Positions 38,501 through 53,500 of a DNA stretch of 64,000 nt are shown here, one piece after another. Position 1 is the first letter of the stretch; each line of letters begins with the position of its first letter. A program made the position numbers and the translations under genes. The notes under the pieces were generated by a model. It was not told the origin of the DNA, ran no database searches, and saw only the letters and a program-made list of their open reading frames with translations. The DNA lies in contig NC_092675.1 in NCBI RefSeq assembly GCF_964355755.1, positions 20,040,912-20,104,911 of the forward strand, read 5' to 3'. This DNA comes from Antedon mediterranea. Lineage: Eukaryota > Echinodermata > Crinoidea > Comatulida > Antedonidae.

Positions 38501-41500
38501 CGTTGCTCAGTTTACACCCAAATTATTTAACAAACCAAATGGAAATTACTACAGAACATGTGAAACCTATTGATAAATCGGGCTGGAGGGATACTTACAC
38601 CAACGGAACAAATGAGGACTCGGGCATTGCCGAGCCAACACCAGAGGAAGGAGATTTGGAATTTTCTCGGCAACTTCATAACCCAATAGAAAGGTTTGTA
38701 GCAATAAAATTATTTTGTTAATGTCTTTTTACAGAATAAATAATTAAATGGAACGAAATAAGTGTAAATGTTATCCAACAATCTTTAGCACTAGTAGATT
38801 TAGCCAGTCCATAGTATTAGTCTTCATTGCAGTTTTTAACTTTCCTTTATTATAGGCATGATGTAAATTCACAATCAGAAAACCGACAAATGATAGTTGT
38901 GGACCACAATCAAGAAGAGCCTCATCGAACAGAACAGAGAAGGCGTCCTCATGACGAGGATGATTTCCATGACAGCAGTGAACGTAAAAGAATTCAGGAA
39001 TTTCAATCAAGATACGATCAATTTTTGGAGGATGAAGAAAATAGAAAAGAATTTGAAAACTTAGAGAAGATAAGAGAACAAAACGCGCAAAATATGATTG
39101 ACATTCGACAAAAGAGAGAAATGATGGAAATGACGATGGCCCAACGAGCCCAAGATCTTGCGCTTTCTAACGGTAACAACCAATATGATGAGTTAGAATC
39201 TTCTGAAAGAGCTAGCAAAGAAGTATCTCAATTTGGAGATAATACAGCTCTTAGTGAAAAAGAGCAGGGACATACAATAGATGAACAAAGAGACTTGAAC
39301 CATGAACAATGGTCTAATGGTCAGGCTCCTGCACTGACAGAAAAAGAGTTATTACAGCAATTCCAAAGAGATGAAGCAGACAAAAACAGGAGAGCTTTGG
39401 AAGCAATACAAATAGATGACTCTAATAAAGAACACTCATTTCTAAAGGTAATCTTTTTGTACAGTAAAGTATGAATTTTTGTAGCATATTTATTTCTATA
39501 CCTTTTTTAGTGACAACACTTACTGTACAATGCATACAATATTCAATGTTACTTTGTTTAAAAAAAATATATTTGTATAATTAATTAGTCAGATTTTTGC
39601 CCTACTCTGAAGTAGGTTTCATAAGAAAAAAATTTATTAATTAATGAACCTAAATAAAAATACAATGAAATAGTGTTGATTTGAGAATCTGTGTCATGTA
39701 CAAATGGCTAATAATAATTATTTATTTGGAAGCTACACTTTTGAAACAGTGGCACACTTCTTGAATGATGGTGCGTCCAGAGTAAGTAAAATAAAGGTTA
39801 AAAATGATTTAACAATAGGCCTATTTACATGGAAACTTAAGCTAAATTATGTACAAACGTAATACAGGATTTAAAAAGCAAAGACTGACTAATCATTTTC
39901 ATTGTTGATATCCCTTCTCTTTTTCCATGCCCGTTTGGTGAAACCTTTACAAAATCTATCAAATGCAACTGTATTGTATTGTAGGAAGATCGGGTACATG
40001 AACCAAGAACATACATTAATTGTTGGTCTATTGACTGTTCCACTAAATATTAATAATAATATTATCAATGTTTTAATATTTTTTAGGTATACTATACTGT
40101 AGGATTAATATAACCTACTAGATTAGATGAATTCTTATTCAATCTTAGTTGTCTTGAAATAATCAATAATGATCAATAATGATCAATAAATAATACACAG
40201 TTCTCATTATTATGTAGATAGATATAATTAGTTTTCACAATACAGTTATAGTATTGAATATCCAGTATTCATTATCTTCTTATGCACCGTTTGTGACTTG
40301 TTTGATTGAAGTTTTATTACTTTACTTGAACTGCTACTTGTATATCTACTTCCAGATTAAGGAGTTCATTCACATAGCTATTATGAACAAAACAAAATGA
40401 GTATGTTGGTATTATTAGACAGAGCGTGACAAAATATGGATTGTAATAGATTGAAGAGAAAAACAAATATAATAGATTAAGGTTATTTTAAATTGAAGTA
40501 TAATTTTCTTCATTTAATGCAATGTATAGATGTTTTAATTTATAAATTAAATGTTAATGTTTATGACTAAGTATACAGTAGTAATTTGCAAAATTAGAGG
40601 GTGGGGTTACTTAAGGTGCATTAACGGATTTTCCATAGTCTTGTCTTTGGCCTAAATCAAGAGGATTATACTCAAGCATGGTATTATACTATACAGTGTT
40701 ATAATATTATATACAGTATTATAATATATTTGTATATATTATATATTGCATTCTGTAATACGAACTTGTGGAAGAACACCTTTATTTTATGGTGAACGAG
40801 TTTTATATTTTGTACTTTTCGTGAATAAATAAAGATTTTGATTGAGTACAGTACTTATGATTTAATAATATCAACCTTATACTATATATTTTTACAACCC
40901 AAGAATTAGTGTATTTTTAAATATTCATTATAAATTGAGTATATTGGATTTAACTGAAATTTCATACATTTTTTAATCTTATTACTTGTCTTATTCAGAG
41001 AGGTCAGAAGAGAGGTGTTCCATCCGCTGTTAAGAACCACTTGCAAGAGACATCAATAGCAATAGCAGTACCTCAGGGGAAAACCCCAAGACCTGCTCAG
41101 CACGCAAACATAGCACTTAAGAGCAAAGACCGTAAGAAATCTAAAAAATTGTGTACTATTATTAAATTTTTAGTATTAAAAATTATTTTGAAAATTTGGA
41201 GTTTGGCTTAAAGGAGTTAACATGGATCAATGAAAATTACTCTGAGATGGGCCAATAAAATCTTGTCCTCCAGAGTGGGCTTATATCGATGGATATATAT
41301 CCCAGCATGGGCTTATATACAGTTAATTAAGGATGAACTTATATCCCAGGTGGGCTTATACATCACAGCTGGGATTATCCCAGTTTTGGCTTATATCCTA
41401 AAGTAAGCTTATGCCTATGCCAGTATAGTAATTACTCTTTTATGACTGTTGAAGATGTACCATACAAAATAAACATATTCTTTGTTAATGTACATTTTTT

Positions 41501-44500
41501 ACATTCAATTTTTATTATATTTTTCTCAAAATACTTTTAAAAAGGTAAGGTAACATACAGTATTATGACCATCAAAGAATGATGAAATAGCGCTTTTCGC
41601 ATGTCTTTATTTATGTGTAACAGTATCTGTTTTGCATGTTTTTATTATTTGAGAAGAATTTTAACACTATGCAATCTTAGCATCATGGACTGCACCACCA
41701 TATTATTTATTAATAGAATAAAGAACTACTGTACATAGTACAATTACAGTATATGTGTTTGTACTCAATATAAGATATATAAATTCCAAAAGATACCTAT
41801 TCTTTAATATTAAAGTTCTTTCCTTGCAGGTGCATCTAGAAGTAAATCTAAAAAAAATACAATATGTTACAATTGTGTTTAAAAAAACTGTCTTTAATTT
41901 ATTGTAGATGATCAACTATTGGCCGATTTAGAAGAGATGCGAGAACAGAGGCAAGCAATTGAGCAACGAAGGGAGGAGTTAGTAAGAAAGGCAAAACTGT
42001 TACAAAGCCGTACAGTGGAGAAGAGGAACAAAGGTAAAAGAATTATATAAATTTGTTACTCAATAACACCATATTAGGTCACTTCATTTCATTTATTTAT
42101 TCAACCAATAAACAGATACAGAACAAACAACAAAGCACAATTGGTCAGAGGCAACTAAAGCAAATTACAATGATAACTCAAAGAGTCAGTTGCTCCTTAA
42201 AAAACATCAAAATACAAAAAATATTGCACTAAGTAAAACATTTGTTGGTCAATATTTTAAAAAAAAAATCTTGTTTAAAATTCATTGATTGATCAGTACA
42301 TTAAACAACTATCACTGGTCTTAAACTTTTAGCAACAATTGTATAGATTTTAGAAGGAAGTTTAGATGTAATATTAAACATATGAAAGACATTCCCAAGA
42401 GCCCATGTTGTAGCACAATAGCAACATTCATAGCAATGAAGAACAAATAAATAAAACATGATAAATAGACAAGCTATAGAATTCAAGTACATTATGGGTA
42501 GCAGACCATGGATTAATGAATCTATCCAAATACAGACAATGTCTTATTTGTTATAAAGAATGGTCAGCCTTTTGTATTGTTCAGTCTCATGTCCACCTAC
42601 ATATCATTAACACAGTACATGCTAATCCACTGTGTAAAAACTAGTACAGTATGTGGTAGGCAGTTTGCAGCTAAACCTACCCTGTCTATGTCCATTTATC
42701 TATGTCCATCTATCTGTCCGTCTGTCTGTCTGTCCGTCCGTCCGTCCGCCCGCCCGAACGCCCGCCTGTCTATATCTATCCATCTGTCTGTCGTTTTAAT
42801 ACATTTCTATCGAGGCATTCCATTTTATTTATAGGCCTATTCCACAGTATCTATCAATTCATCAATAGTGGGTGTTTCCATAAATAAAGGGGCCAAGGTG
42901 TGACATTAGGGTCAGAATTTCAAAGTGTGACATTCTAAGTCTAATAATCAATTCTAAATAGTATATCATGTACTTGAACTAAAAAAAAGAAGCAAAATAC
43001 ACATTAAATCTGTTGTCTCTATGTAACAGCATTATATAGCATCAACATGCATAGCAAATTTCACGTGTAACGGAGACACCAAAATCACATTATCTACCCC
43101 TCTTATAAGTTATTATTAATAACCTAAAACTGTTTAAATTGGATTTTTAAATAGCTTTTGGGAACATCTTCAATGCAGAAAAATATTATTTAAATCACAC
43201 CTTTTCAAATTTAAAAAATAGCTTATGAAATAATTATGCAAAGCCGTTAAAGTTGACTTAATTTCTATATAAAAGATTTGTAAAGTCACTGCTGTTTAAA
43301 AATTACATGTAAACAATACAGAAATGAACAGAATATACCTCAAGTATATACATTTACTAGCAACAAGTCAAATCAGGATCATACCTCCATGTGGAAATAA
43401 AACAATATGGTTCATGAAATATAAATGGAAGATTTCACGTGTAACGGAGACACCAAATGTTCACTTTAACTTGTCACAATGTTTTATGAAATGGTTTTGA
43501 TATGCAGCCATTTTTAAAGTGTAACAAATGTGGTTACTACTGCATACAATTGATTAACTGGTAAAAATAGTATATCAAATACTATCTTTTAATCAATAAA
43601 ACAATATAATTCATGCAATAAAAAATTGAAGTTTTCACGTGTAACAGAGACACCAAATAGTTCACTTAAATAAGTCAACAAGAACTACTACATTATTTTT
43701 AAAGTGTGACAACTGTAATTACTACTGCACACAACAAACTGCTAAAATATACTATTAATAGTCATTTACAGTAAAATCATTGAGAATACATTTGGATATA
43801 CTTCGCATTAACACTCTTGTTCAATCATTAAAACGTATAATCTATATAAATTTACGTGAGGGAAAAATTTGGTAAATCGCGCATTACTTCTAAAATGTTT
43901 ACTCAATGGTATATAAAGTTGGTTCGTACTTTCAGTGCTGATTTTAACCACCTGATGTAACCCTGTTTAATAGTTTAATTTCAGTTATGTAATTTTTTTT
44001 TACGCTGAAATTACTGTATATTCGAGAACCGTCTGTGGGCTGATGTTTCTTTGGTTGGTCTTTTTGTTGATGCGGCATCTCTATTTTTGGGGTTAAATGC
44101 AGTTCTCAATTGGAACGGTAACATTGTTGATAAACTGCTGATCTGTATAGATGAAAAAAATGACAATGAAACATTAGATTTGCCCATCTGGGTTAAATTT
44201 GATTCATCATCATATAGAAATATAAAGTATTTAATTAAGTATTTTTAATATAAATTATACCAATTTAAATAAAAATAAATATATCTATTATTATTATAAA
44301 ATATGTTAGGCCTACTATACTAAATAAAGTGTTTTCTTATCTTATGTTGATGGATTATAATATTTATTATTATTAATTATAAAACAATAAATGAACACTG
44401 TATATATTTGTCTTTCTTGAGTTATGCTCATAAATTGATTTGACTAAAACTATTGCTTTCTTTTCAGATTATTAGTTTAAAATATTAATTTTATTCATCA

Positions 44501-47500
44501 AATATTTATTATTATCATTTTATTATTAAAATAAAATTAATATGTTACTGATAATTTTGTCTTAGTTATACTGGGTATAAATGTTTTTTACGTATTATTT
44601 TTAAATGTTGTAAAATGTCTGTTGACTTTATTTCTCATTCTTTTATAATTGTTTTTAAACCACATCGGGAAAACAGTAGACTAGTTATAATGTTGAAGTC
44701 TATGGAATATATTTAAAACGAAGAGTAAATAAAGGTTCCCCATTAAACTAAGCGCGATCTCTTTGTAGGGAGCCGACGAAGCAAGCGTGTGGGTTTTGGC
44801 CAACAAAATAAAGGTTCACCGAACCATGACCGAAATAATACCAGTCACCCAATTTGAGCACCGGGAGTCGCCGAGCCAGCAATCACGTTGGTTTTCAATA
44901 AAAATTAAAAAATAAAGGTCCATCAAACTGAACAGCTAAAAATAAACGCGATCTCAATTTGGAGGAGAATTTTATTAGCCAAGCACGTGGTGTTTCGGAA
45001 AACCCTATTAATAATCATCGTACATGGAGTATATACACTCTCGCTGTAGAAATACCGCCGGAGTCGCCGAGTCAGCTAAAAAATAAACGCGATCTCAATG
45101 TGGAGGAGAGCTCATTAGCCAAGCACGTGATATTTCGGAAAACCCTTAATAATTATCGTACAGACCTGTAGAAATACCAGTCACCCCTTTCAGCTTCGGA
45201 GTCGCCGAGCCAGCTAAAAATAAACTTATCGCAATGTGGAGCAGAGTTCATTGCCCAAGCACGTGGTAATACTATCCTATTACTATTAGGAGAACCTATT
45301 GTTCTTTGTTGTTTTGATTTGATTTCGTTCATAATAAATTGTTATCCACAGCCTTGCGTTTATATTATATGTAATTGTTTTTATCAATTTAAATAAAGTT
45401 ATTAATTATTATTAAATTTATAAAACCTTAGTATATCTTCCGTAGATTGTAATTGAAACAAGTTAAATATTCCCTACACATCAAGTGAAATCGCCCAAAT
45501 ATGATAGGCGCGCATACGCGACAACCAAGTTGCTTGGACTCGCTCACTATAGTGGAGGGTATTTTAAATGTATATTATAGTAAACATTTAATTCATATTT
45601 TATCTTGTCGAATAGCAACGTTAAATAAATAAACAAAATTATGTACTAATATTACACATTATTTTGTGTAATATGTTTTTTATTATAACTGAAATGAACC
45701 AAATACAATTCTTTTTTTTCCTACTGTAACAAATAGAATAGTCAAAAACGACGAATTTGTTTTTATTCTGAAAGTGGTTGTAAACTATGGACTTTTATCC
45801 CTATTTCTTGTGACAATAATTAAATAACTTTTTATTTTTCTGTGTCATATAGAAGCAATAACCAAATAGCAAACACATAATGTAAAATTTAAAGATTTTA
45901 TGGTAACTAATTGCTAATTATTTGCAAAATACTACACCAGTATAAGGTCTAGTACACTACGTAACAAGACACGGCGTATCTTCTACGATGTTACGCTGTA
46001 ACCTGCCTAGTGGAAAATGTTTTGCAATTTTGCTCATCAATTTGTTAAATATTAATCAATTATAGACATATCTGTTCATTGGGTATACATTATGAAGCTG
46101 CTATGAGATAAACAACATTCCTACCACATTAAAACAAATATCAACTATATAGTATCAACAAACTACCAACGTAACCGTGTCTCATTGTGTATACGACACC
46201 CAGTTTTTGACTATGATGTTGACGTAGAGTACGAAGATAGTTTTGGCGTTTAATTTTCTTGTATTTTTCATTATAACCCACTATTTTCTAAATTCTAAAA
46301 ACTTACAAAATAAAAATACACAAAACTTACATGCAATGAAGCGCGTAGAAGTTATTTACAACGTAACAGTTGAAACAACGTAACAGAGGGACACGAAAAG
46401 TCTCTACCGCTGTAACTCGAAATTAGCGCGGATCCTAGCGATGATTTTTTCGCCGAGACTTTAGTTCGCCTGCTTCTTGAATCACGTGACCTTCAACTTC
46501 AGAAATAGCTCTCGCGGCGTTCACCACCGATGGTCTATGAATAACTACGTAACGATTATACGAGACACGAAATGTTCTAAAAAAATAGTTTTTCGTCTGT
46601 AACTGACTAAATAAAATCGCCATTTTGTAGAACATTGTGTAAGGTAAATTTCAGTGATCTGTTGTAGTGAATGTAATTCGATTTTCGTCATTATAGTGGT
46701 ACTTCTTGTGTCTGTTCACTAATAAAGATCGTACTAACAACGTAACAAAGTGAGACACGAAATGTTACGTTGTGATGCTGGACGTCGCGGACCGTTGTGT
46801 GGAAAACAAAAAATCGTGGGAAATTGTAATTAGCTTATATTTAACGTTGCTTTGTACTCTATTGTGATGATAAATAAATACAAAATAACTATTGCTGTAG
46901 TATATTTTTTAAACTCTGATATGTCAGTGTATTTAAATGTCACACATATTTTAATAAAATGAGCTAGACACCACGATATATTTTTTTTAAAAATCGTTTT
47001 TTTTTGCAATTTTTTTTTTCCAACATGTAATAGTATTAACCCATATTATTGTTCTATCATATGATAAAATCATTTTTTAAATAACTATTACCAATTTAGA
47101 GTAAACAGCAAACTAACTATCACCAATACTAAAATACCCACTGGCCCCTTAATTTATGGAAACACCCTAGTATACAAAATATATCAAAACACTAGAGTAA
47201 AAAATAAAAACAAAATGGAATGAACCTACATTAAAATTACATACATGTACCATACCAATCAACCTTTGTACATTACATAGGAATGTGCTTTGTTTTTACA
47301 GTAGTTTAATATGTACTGCTCTTTTGTTACTGTTAAATATCATTATATCTTTTACACTGCAATTCAAGGAGATAGTACATTCTATTCATCGATGACAATA
47401 ACATGTAACAAAACGCACATGTTCACCAAAAAACAATAGATGAAAAAAATCTCAACCATAACTGAAACCTTACCATTAGACAACTGGGAATAATAGTAAC

Positions 47501-50500
47501 TGTTTAAAGCTCTGTTTACACTATTAAACTTTATGTGCCAAAAAATGTGATGTGCCCAATCTTAAAATCTACATAACAACCTTGCTATGAGATTCTACGT
47601 ACATGGGTCTTGATTAATAATGAAGCTAAGACCAATAGTAGATGGCAAAACCATAATGTATTTCCCCTGACCTAAGCATTGTGTTAATGGCTAGATTCTA
47701 GATTTTGTCAAGAGCTCTGTCTACACTATTACACTTTATATGACAAAAAAAATATGATGTCTCCAATTCCCGCTCCAATTGTGAGCAGTTCAAAATTGGT
47801 GAGCGGGTTCTACTTCACAGGGAACACTTTGATGGTCGACATAAACTGGTTGATAAATATTACGAAACGTCATACATTGTAACTGGTATAAATCAAGAAG
47901 GTGATGTTTACCAACTTAGACCAAGCAACATATAGACATGATGATGTCATACCACTACCATATTTGGGTATATCACTACTATATTTGGACTTTTTTGGTC
48001 AAACTAGTTTGATTGTGTAGACAGTGCTTAACATTCTTAAAATGGTATCGTGGAACAGTACTAGTAGTATAAAAGTAATTGTATTGGTTTTTTTTACACT
48101 TTTGAATTTCAAACAAAATATAGTATTTTTAACAGGGGTCCTTTATTGGTGTTTTTTTCTTAGTGGTCAGCATGACTGATTTTTGAAATTTCTTTAACAA
48201 ATGTTTTTATTGGTAATGGTTCTATCATGTAAAAATAATCATCGCACGGACACGTTTAGTCCTTACCTTAGTCTCAGGCGATTGGATGACTGTTAAAAAT
48301 GGTAATTTGTTTTTAGTTTGTTATATTCAAACCTCATAAATAATATTATATTTTATAAATGAAACTATTATTCCTTTTATTAACACTTAATTTCTGAATG
48401 CTTTTAGTATGATTACATTCAGAATTTTCCATTTCTTTTTTGAATTAAACAAATTTCATAATTGGAAATTTTATAATATATATAGAAGCAAATTAGAAGC
48501 AAAAAAATTGCCTCAACATAATTAAAATTGTTTGTTGCAGTCTGGTAATGTATTTTTGTAATATTGCAATACAAATTAAAAAATTGATATATCATTTGAA
48601 ATAAATGAGCCAATAATAGAATATCTACCTGCAATAATAGGACAAATAATTTATTGATAATTTTACACATGATATGCAAAGAAAACACTTTGAAAATTGA
48701 TTAAGTATAGTATTATACTGTTGCAAGTAGTAAAATAGTAGAGGATAAATGACTGTAAATTGCAAGCCTGTAACCAAGATGCGAGGGTGCTTGAGAGGGG
48801 AAGACATGGCTTTGGATTTAGCCTTTAAAATTATCCCAGGCTGCATGCAATAACCAATCTTCTAACCTTTTTTAAAAATTAAATGTCTGTAAAATTATCT
48901 TAAATTCTAGTTTAATTTACATTTTTATAAACAATATACAAGCATTTATATAGTACACTGAATTTGTTGGAGTAATATTACTTTTATTATTAGACTTTAA
49001 AAATTGTAATGGATTAATAACAGCGAAACTACTCTTGGGACACGACATGGGGCTACATGTACTAATCCTTTGTACTAAGATCGTGCTCTGTTATTTTAAC
49101 TACTTATTGATCATGATAAAGAGAAGACAAATACACATTAAGCGGCTTTGCTTGAATAAGCCCAATATTGATTCTGCTCTTTGGTAACTATAGCTTACTG
49201 GGTTGCTGTTGCCCAGCCATTGTTTGATGTGTTTGTTGCCTAGTGACACAAAGCCTTGATAAGTTTCAAAGGTTAAGTTTTGTACCTTATTAAAGAACTT
49301 TATATATTTTGATATTATTAAAAACAGAGTTGGTCAGTTTTTTTAAATTTATGATAGTGTATGGTATATTTATTATACAAATATAATATAGATTTTAATT
49401 TTACCTGGTAAAATTTCAAAGTTTAATGATAAAACATTCAGTTATTAAATAGATTTGTTTAAATGTTTCTATTAATTAATTGTAAAGATTTTGCTCAAAA
49501 ATAATTTGTTCATCAAAATTCATCTGAGTTTAGGCCATTTTGCACTTTTATGTCAACTCTGTTATAAATAATTAAATCAGAGATTACAGTGAAAAGATAT
49601 TACAAATTATATACTATGATATTTTCATGGACAGGTTTTACCTGGCTGCTATATTCACCATAACTATTTACCGAATTTGCTCTGCCCTAACTCTCAGTCT
49701 CAGCCCTTCAAGCTATTTCCCCCCTAATTTTCCAGTAATTGCCATTTCTTCAACTAAAAAAAAATATTTGGCAAAGATGTAGCAGGTTAACACGATGAAA
49801 AACAGTTCTAAAGTTGCTTGTATTTTTTCTAGCTTTTTCACTTTTTCACAAGTGAAGATAAAACTAATACATCAATCAATACGCTATTGATTTCATATTT
49901 CAATCTTCAATTCGGGCCAAGTTCTATTAGTTCTGTTATTGTTGTAATTTCTGAAAGCATCGTTACCATAGCAAATAATTAATAGAATATTGTTGTAACA
50001 TTGTAAATTTAATTATACGGTTCCTAATGCATTTCTGAATATATATAATTAAATAATGCAATTTTGTCATTGATACCATAGTAACAAAAACAAAATAACA
50101 CTGATAAAGGTGATTGTATAATTGTTACCAAGGCAATATATTTTCTATTTATACACTTTTATACAATTATGAAACCCTTTTGATACCAATTAATATATCA
50201 TTATCAATTACAGCAATTTGAAAAACTAAACGAAAACAACTGTCTTGAAAAGTTTATATTACTGGTTTACAATCAAGGAACTACATGTCAATATACTATC
50301 GAAACCAGAAGAAATGTTTTTACTATTATTACATGTGAATCTACAATAATAAACAATGTGTATAGCTTTGTATTTAAGATGTTATTGAAAACAAAATCAC
50401 TGTTAACTATTTTTCAAGTAGTATGTAATAATAGTATAGTAGCAAATCTTGGTCTTTACCCTTTAAATGTATAATGTATTCAATATTACAGTAGTGTTAC

Positions 50501-53500
50501 AACTTCTGTAGTTAGGCCCATGTTCAATCTTAGTGCTCCTATTTAAACTGTAATTATGCAAAAATATTTTGTGTTTTTAACAGTTATCGTCATTAGCAAT
50601 ACAGTACTCAATACTTTATTAAGCCTTGTCTACACTATCAAACTTTATTTGATAACAAATGTGATGTGGCCATATATATATGGACATGATGATGTCATAT
50701 CACTACCATATTTGGGCATATCACTACCATATTTAGGCATATCATACCTTTTTTGTTAAACAAGTTTGATAGTGTAGACGGAGCTTTAATAAAAATGACC
50801 ATCGTCACAGATGTAAATATTCTTATTTTTGTGTGAAGCTAATCAAATTAATGAAAGGAAGCTGATGTCTAAGTCCTAAATTCAGTTCTTTATTCAGAAT
50901 CCCTGCATTGACTATTTTTTATAGAGCGACATTTCAGCATCTGTTTTCTCAACCCTTCAAGTGTTTTACTTTTAATTAAAATTTATTTTATAGTTATACT
51001 TTAATTGACAGTAGGATTTGCTTTTAAAATGTTGACCATTTTATTACAAATTAACTGTCAAGTAATTGCGAATGTTAATTCTAATAACTGTCAAAATTAT
51101 TGGTTTTTAAATGAAAATCCATTTTTGAAATGTTCTTTGTAAACTGACTTTTATTTTCAAAATGAGTCGCATCAATTATTTCTTATAATCATCAAAACTT
51201 ATTTAAATGTTGTAAATTTATAGATTTTTAATATTTCAGGGTTTTGAAAATTGATTTTATGTAGCCATAATATAAATTGTTTAATTCACTAAAGCTCTGT
51301 GTACACTATCAAACTTTATGTGCCCATATATGGACATGATGTCATATCACTACCATATTTGGGCACATCACACTTTTTTGTCCAACTAGTTTGATAGTGT
51401 AGACAGAGTTTAAGTCCAGATTTCACAGGCCTATTTCCTGCTAGGCTTGAGATGGTGAGGTTGTACTCCTTGAATAAAGAACTTTATCTGATGGGACCAA
51501 AATGTACAATGCGTTTGTATTTTGAAGCATATTTAATCAACTATAGCAGAACAAGTACATTTACCAGTAATATTGGTTTTCTTTTGTTGATTGTTTTTTA
51601 TTTTGTGTATTTTTTTCTGAAGGTTTTAAAGAACTTGAAGGAAATGAGCTAAGTTAGTCAGATTGATGTGAATGTTCAGATTACTAATTAAAACTTAATA
51701 AAAAAGATGTATTTTCATTTTAAAATTGGCTACAAAATAAAAATGTATATTTATTTTTAATATAACTAATTTTATTTATACTATTATATATTTTAAGTAA
51801 TTAAGAAAAGGTTTGGACGAGATCTTGAAAAAGAGAATTATAAATTACAGTACAGTACAGTATATTCTTATTGAATACAGAACAAAAATAATTTATTCCT
51901 AATTTTGTATTTACTTCTAATGCAATTTAGATTGTTATTTTGGTCAATTTTGTGATGAAATACATCTTTAGGAATGTTAATATCAATGTCAGAGAAGTTT
52001 GATGTGCAACTTGTTTTGTCTTCCGTCACTACTAAATTAACAATTCATATCACGTCTCACTTACAACTACACAAAACTAATCCGACTGAAAAAAAAAATA
52101 AATTGTAATTATTTTTATGATTTTGATTGATTTTTGTATCATGGTAATAAAATTCTAGAAATTTCATGTACTCCGGCTATAAATGAATGACGTTGAAATG
52201 AGTTATCTATAATTTCAACCAATCTTTCCTGGGATTCATCATCCTCAGTATTGTTTGTTTGTTTCAATCATGGAGTAAAGAATAATTATTTTAAAACATT
52301 GAATACAGAGTAATGTTAATGTAAATAAAAAGGAGTGTGGAGAGGGGTCAAAATAAGAAACACCTTAAGATTTAACCCCTATAAAATTATGTGAACTATG
52401 GTACAAGGAAACAGCACAGTGGCATGATGCACAGGGCAAAGGCACTCCTAAGGGGCCCTCCAACGCTGGGTAGTTGCATTGCACTGCTCATGCTCTGGGG
52501 CCCCTTGAGTTTTCTGTGCTCCCTGGGTTTAGCTAGTAAGCGCTCAAAGCCGTTACAACACTGGAACACCAATTGATGGAATAGGTCCTTTTATGGTGCA
52601 GTGTAGAAAATGATCTTGTCATTCTTATATGTTGGGATATTATCTCCAACGGTATAGTTGTTCAGCACTGTAAACTTATCATTATTCAGTCTAATTATTT
52701 TGACCATGATAATACCAGAGTCCTTGGTAGTATCACCCTAGATCTATTTGTGTAATAAGACTGGCTTGATAACTTGTTTTGACGTGACAATAACAAGATA
52801 ATTGACTACTTTGTGTACCTGAAAATGATTTACTATTTTAATAGAGACGTCTATGATATTAAGTATATATAATCTTGCACCTGCTAGGCATTCAATTTGC
52901 ACATATAACATACATGTTACATTAATTGAATTTTGTTAGATAAGATTTTAATCTCTATCTAAGTAGTTTTGATTATTTGGGTTATTGACATTTATTGTAA
53001 GTTTATTTTGTTATGTTCGTAAATTGCAGTTCGGTGTTTTTCTAACAGCAACAAAATACAACATCATAGTTTATTTAACATTTCTTTTGAAGCAGCAGTA
53101 AAGCAAATAATTAAACCAACAAACTGAGGAGGAGCAGTTTTCTGGCATGTTTTCTTTGCCTAGAAAACGATAGACTAATATAATATTCCATTGCTGTCAC
53201 ATATTTTATTAGTGCATGTTATTTCAATAGCTAATGAGATTGTGCTGTTCCATCTCATCTTGAATGTAAACAATATCCAGCATTTTAAAACACATTTCAC
53301 TGTTATTGTCAATTCAAAGAATTGGCTTACAATTCAGTGTTTGTCCAGCAGGGATGTTTTATCTCCCAGGTGTGTCCATGAATTAAATTTAAAATAAATT
53401 TGCACTTGTACACGTACAATCAAAACATTGTGGTGAGACATATGAAGTTATTAATGCATGAGTGCTTCTGAAATCTGAAAGATGTTGATACTAAAAATTG

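Larger units (their letters stand above)
42870..47167. mobile_element. 4.3-kb DNA transposon with TAGT target duplication
   Basis: The inverted ends start GGGTGTTTCCATAAAT and continue about 27 bp through GGGGCCA. TAGT is duplicated at 42866-42869 and 47168-47171. No transposase frame survives. The interior has three left-hand GTAACGGAGACACCAAA words (43067, 43441, 43641 regions), related GTAAC...GAGACACGAAA words on the right (46377, 46549, 46741 regions) and a CACGTG-containing tandem array in the middle. Several superfamilies leave 4-bp duplications, so the family is left open. SPATA1 intron 10. Confidence 0.85.

Noticed and set aside
44051-46635. Small frames inside the TAGT element (65-70 residues) as transposase remnants
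   Set aside because: No DDE, zinc-finger or other transposase motif can be seen, and no neighbouring frame continues them.
52391-52576. GC-richer 61-residue frame as an exon
   Set aside because: No family match and no convincing splice sites; SPATA1 joins in frame without it.
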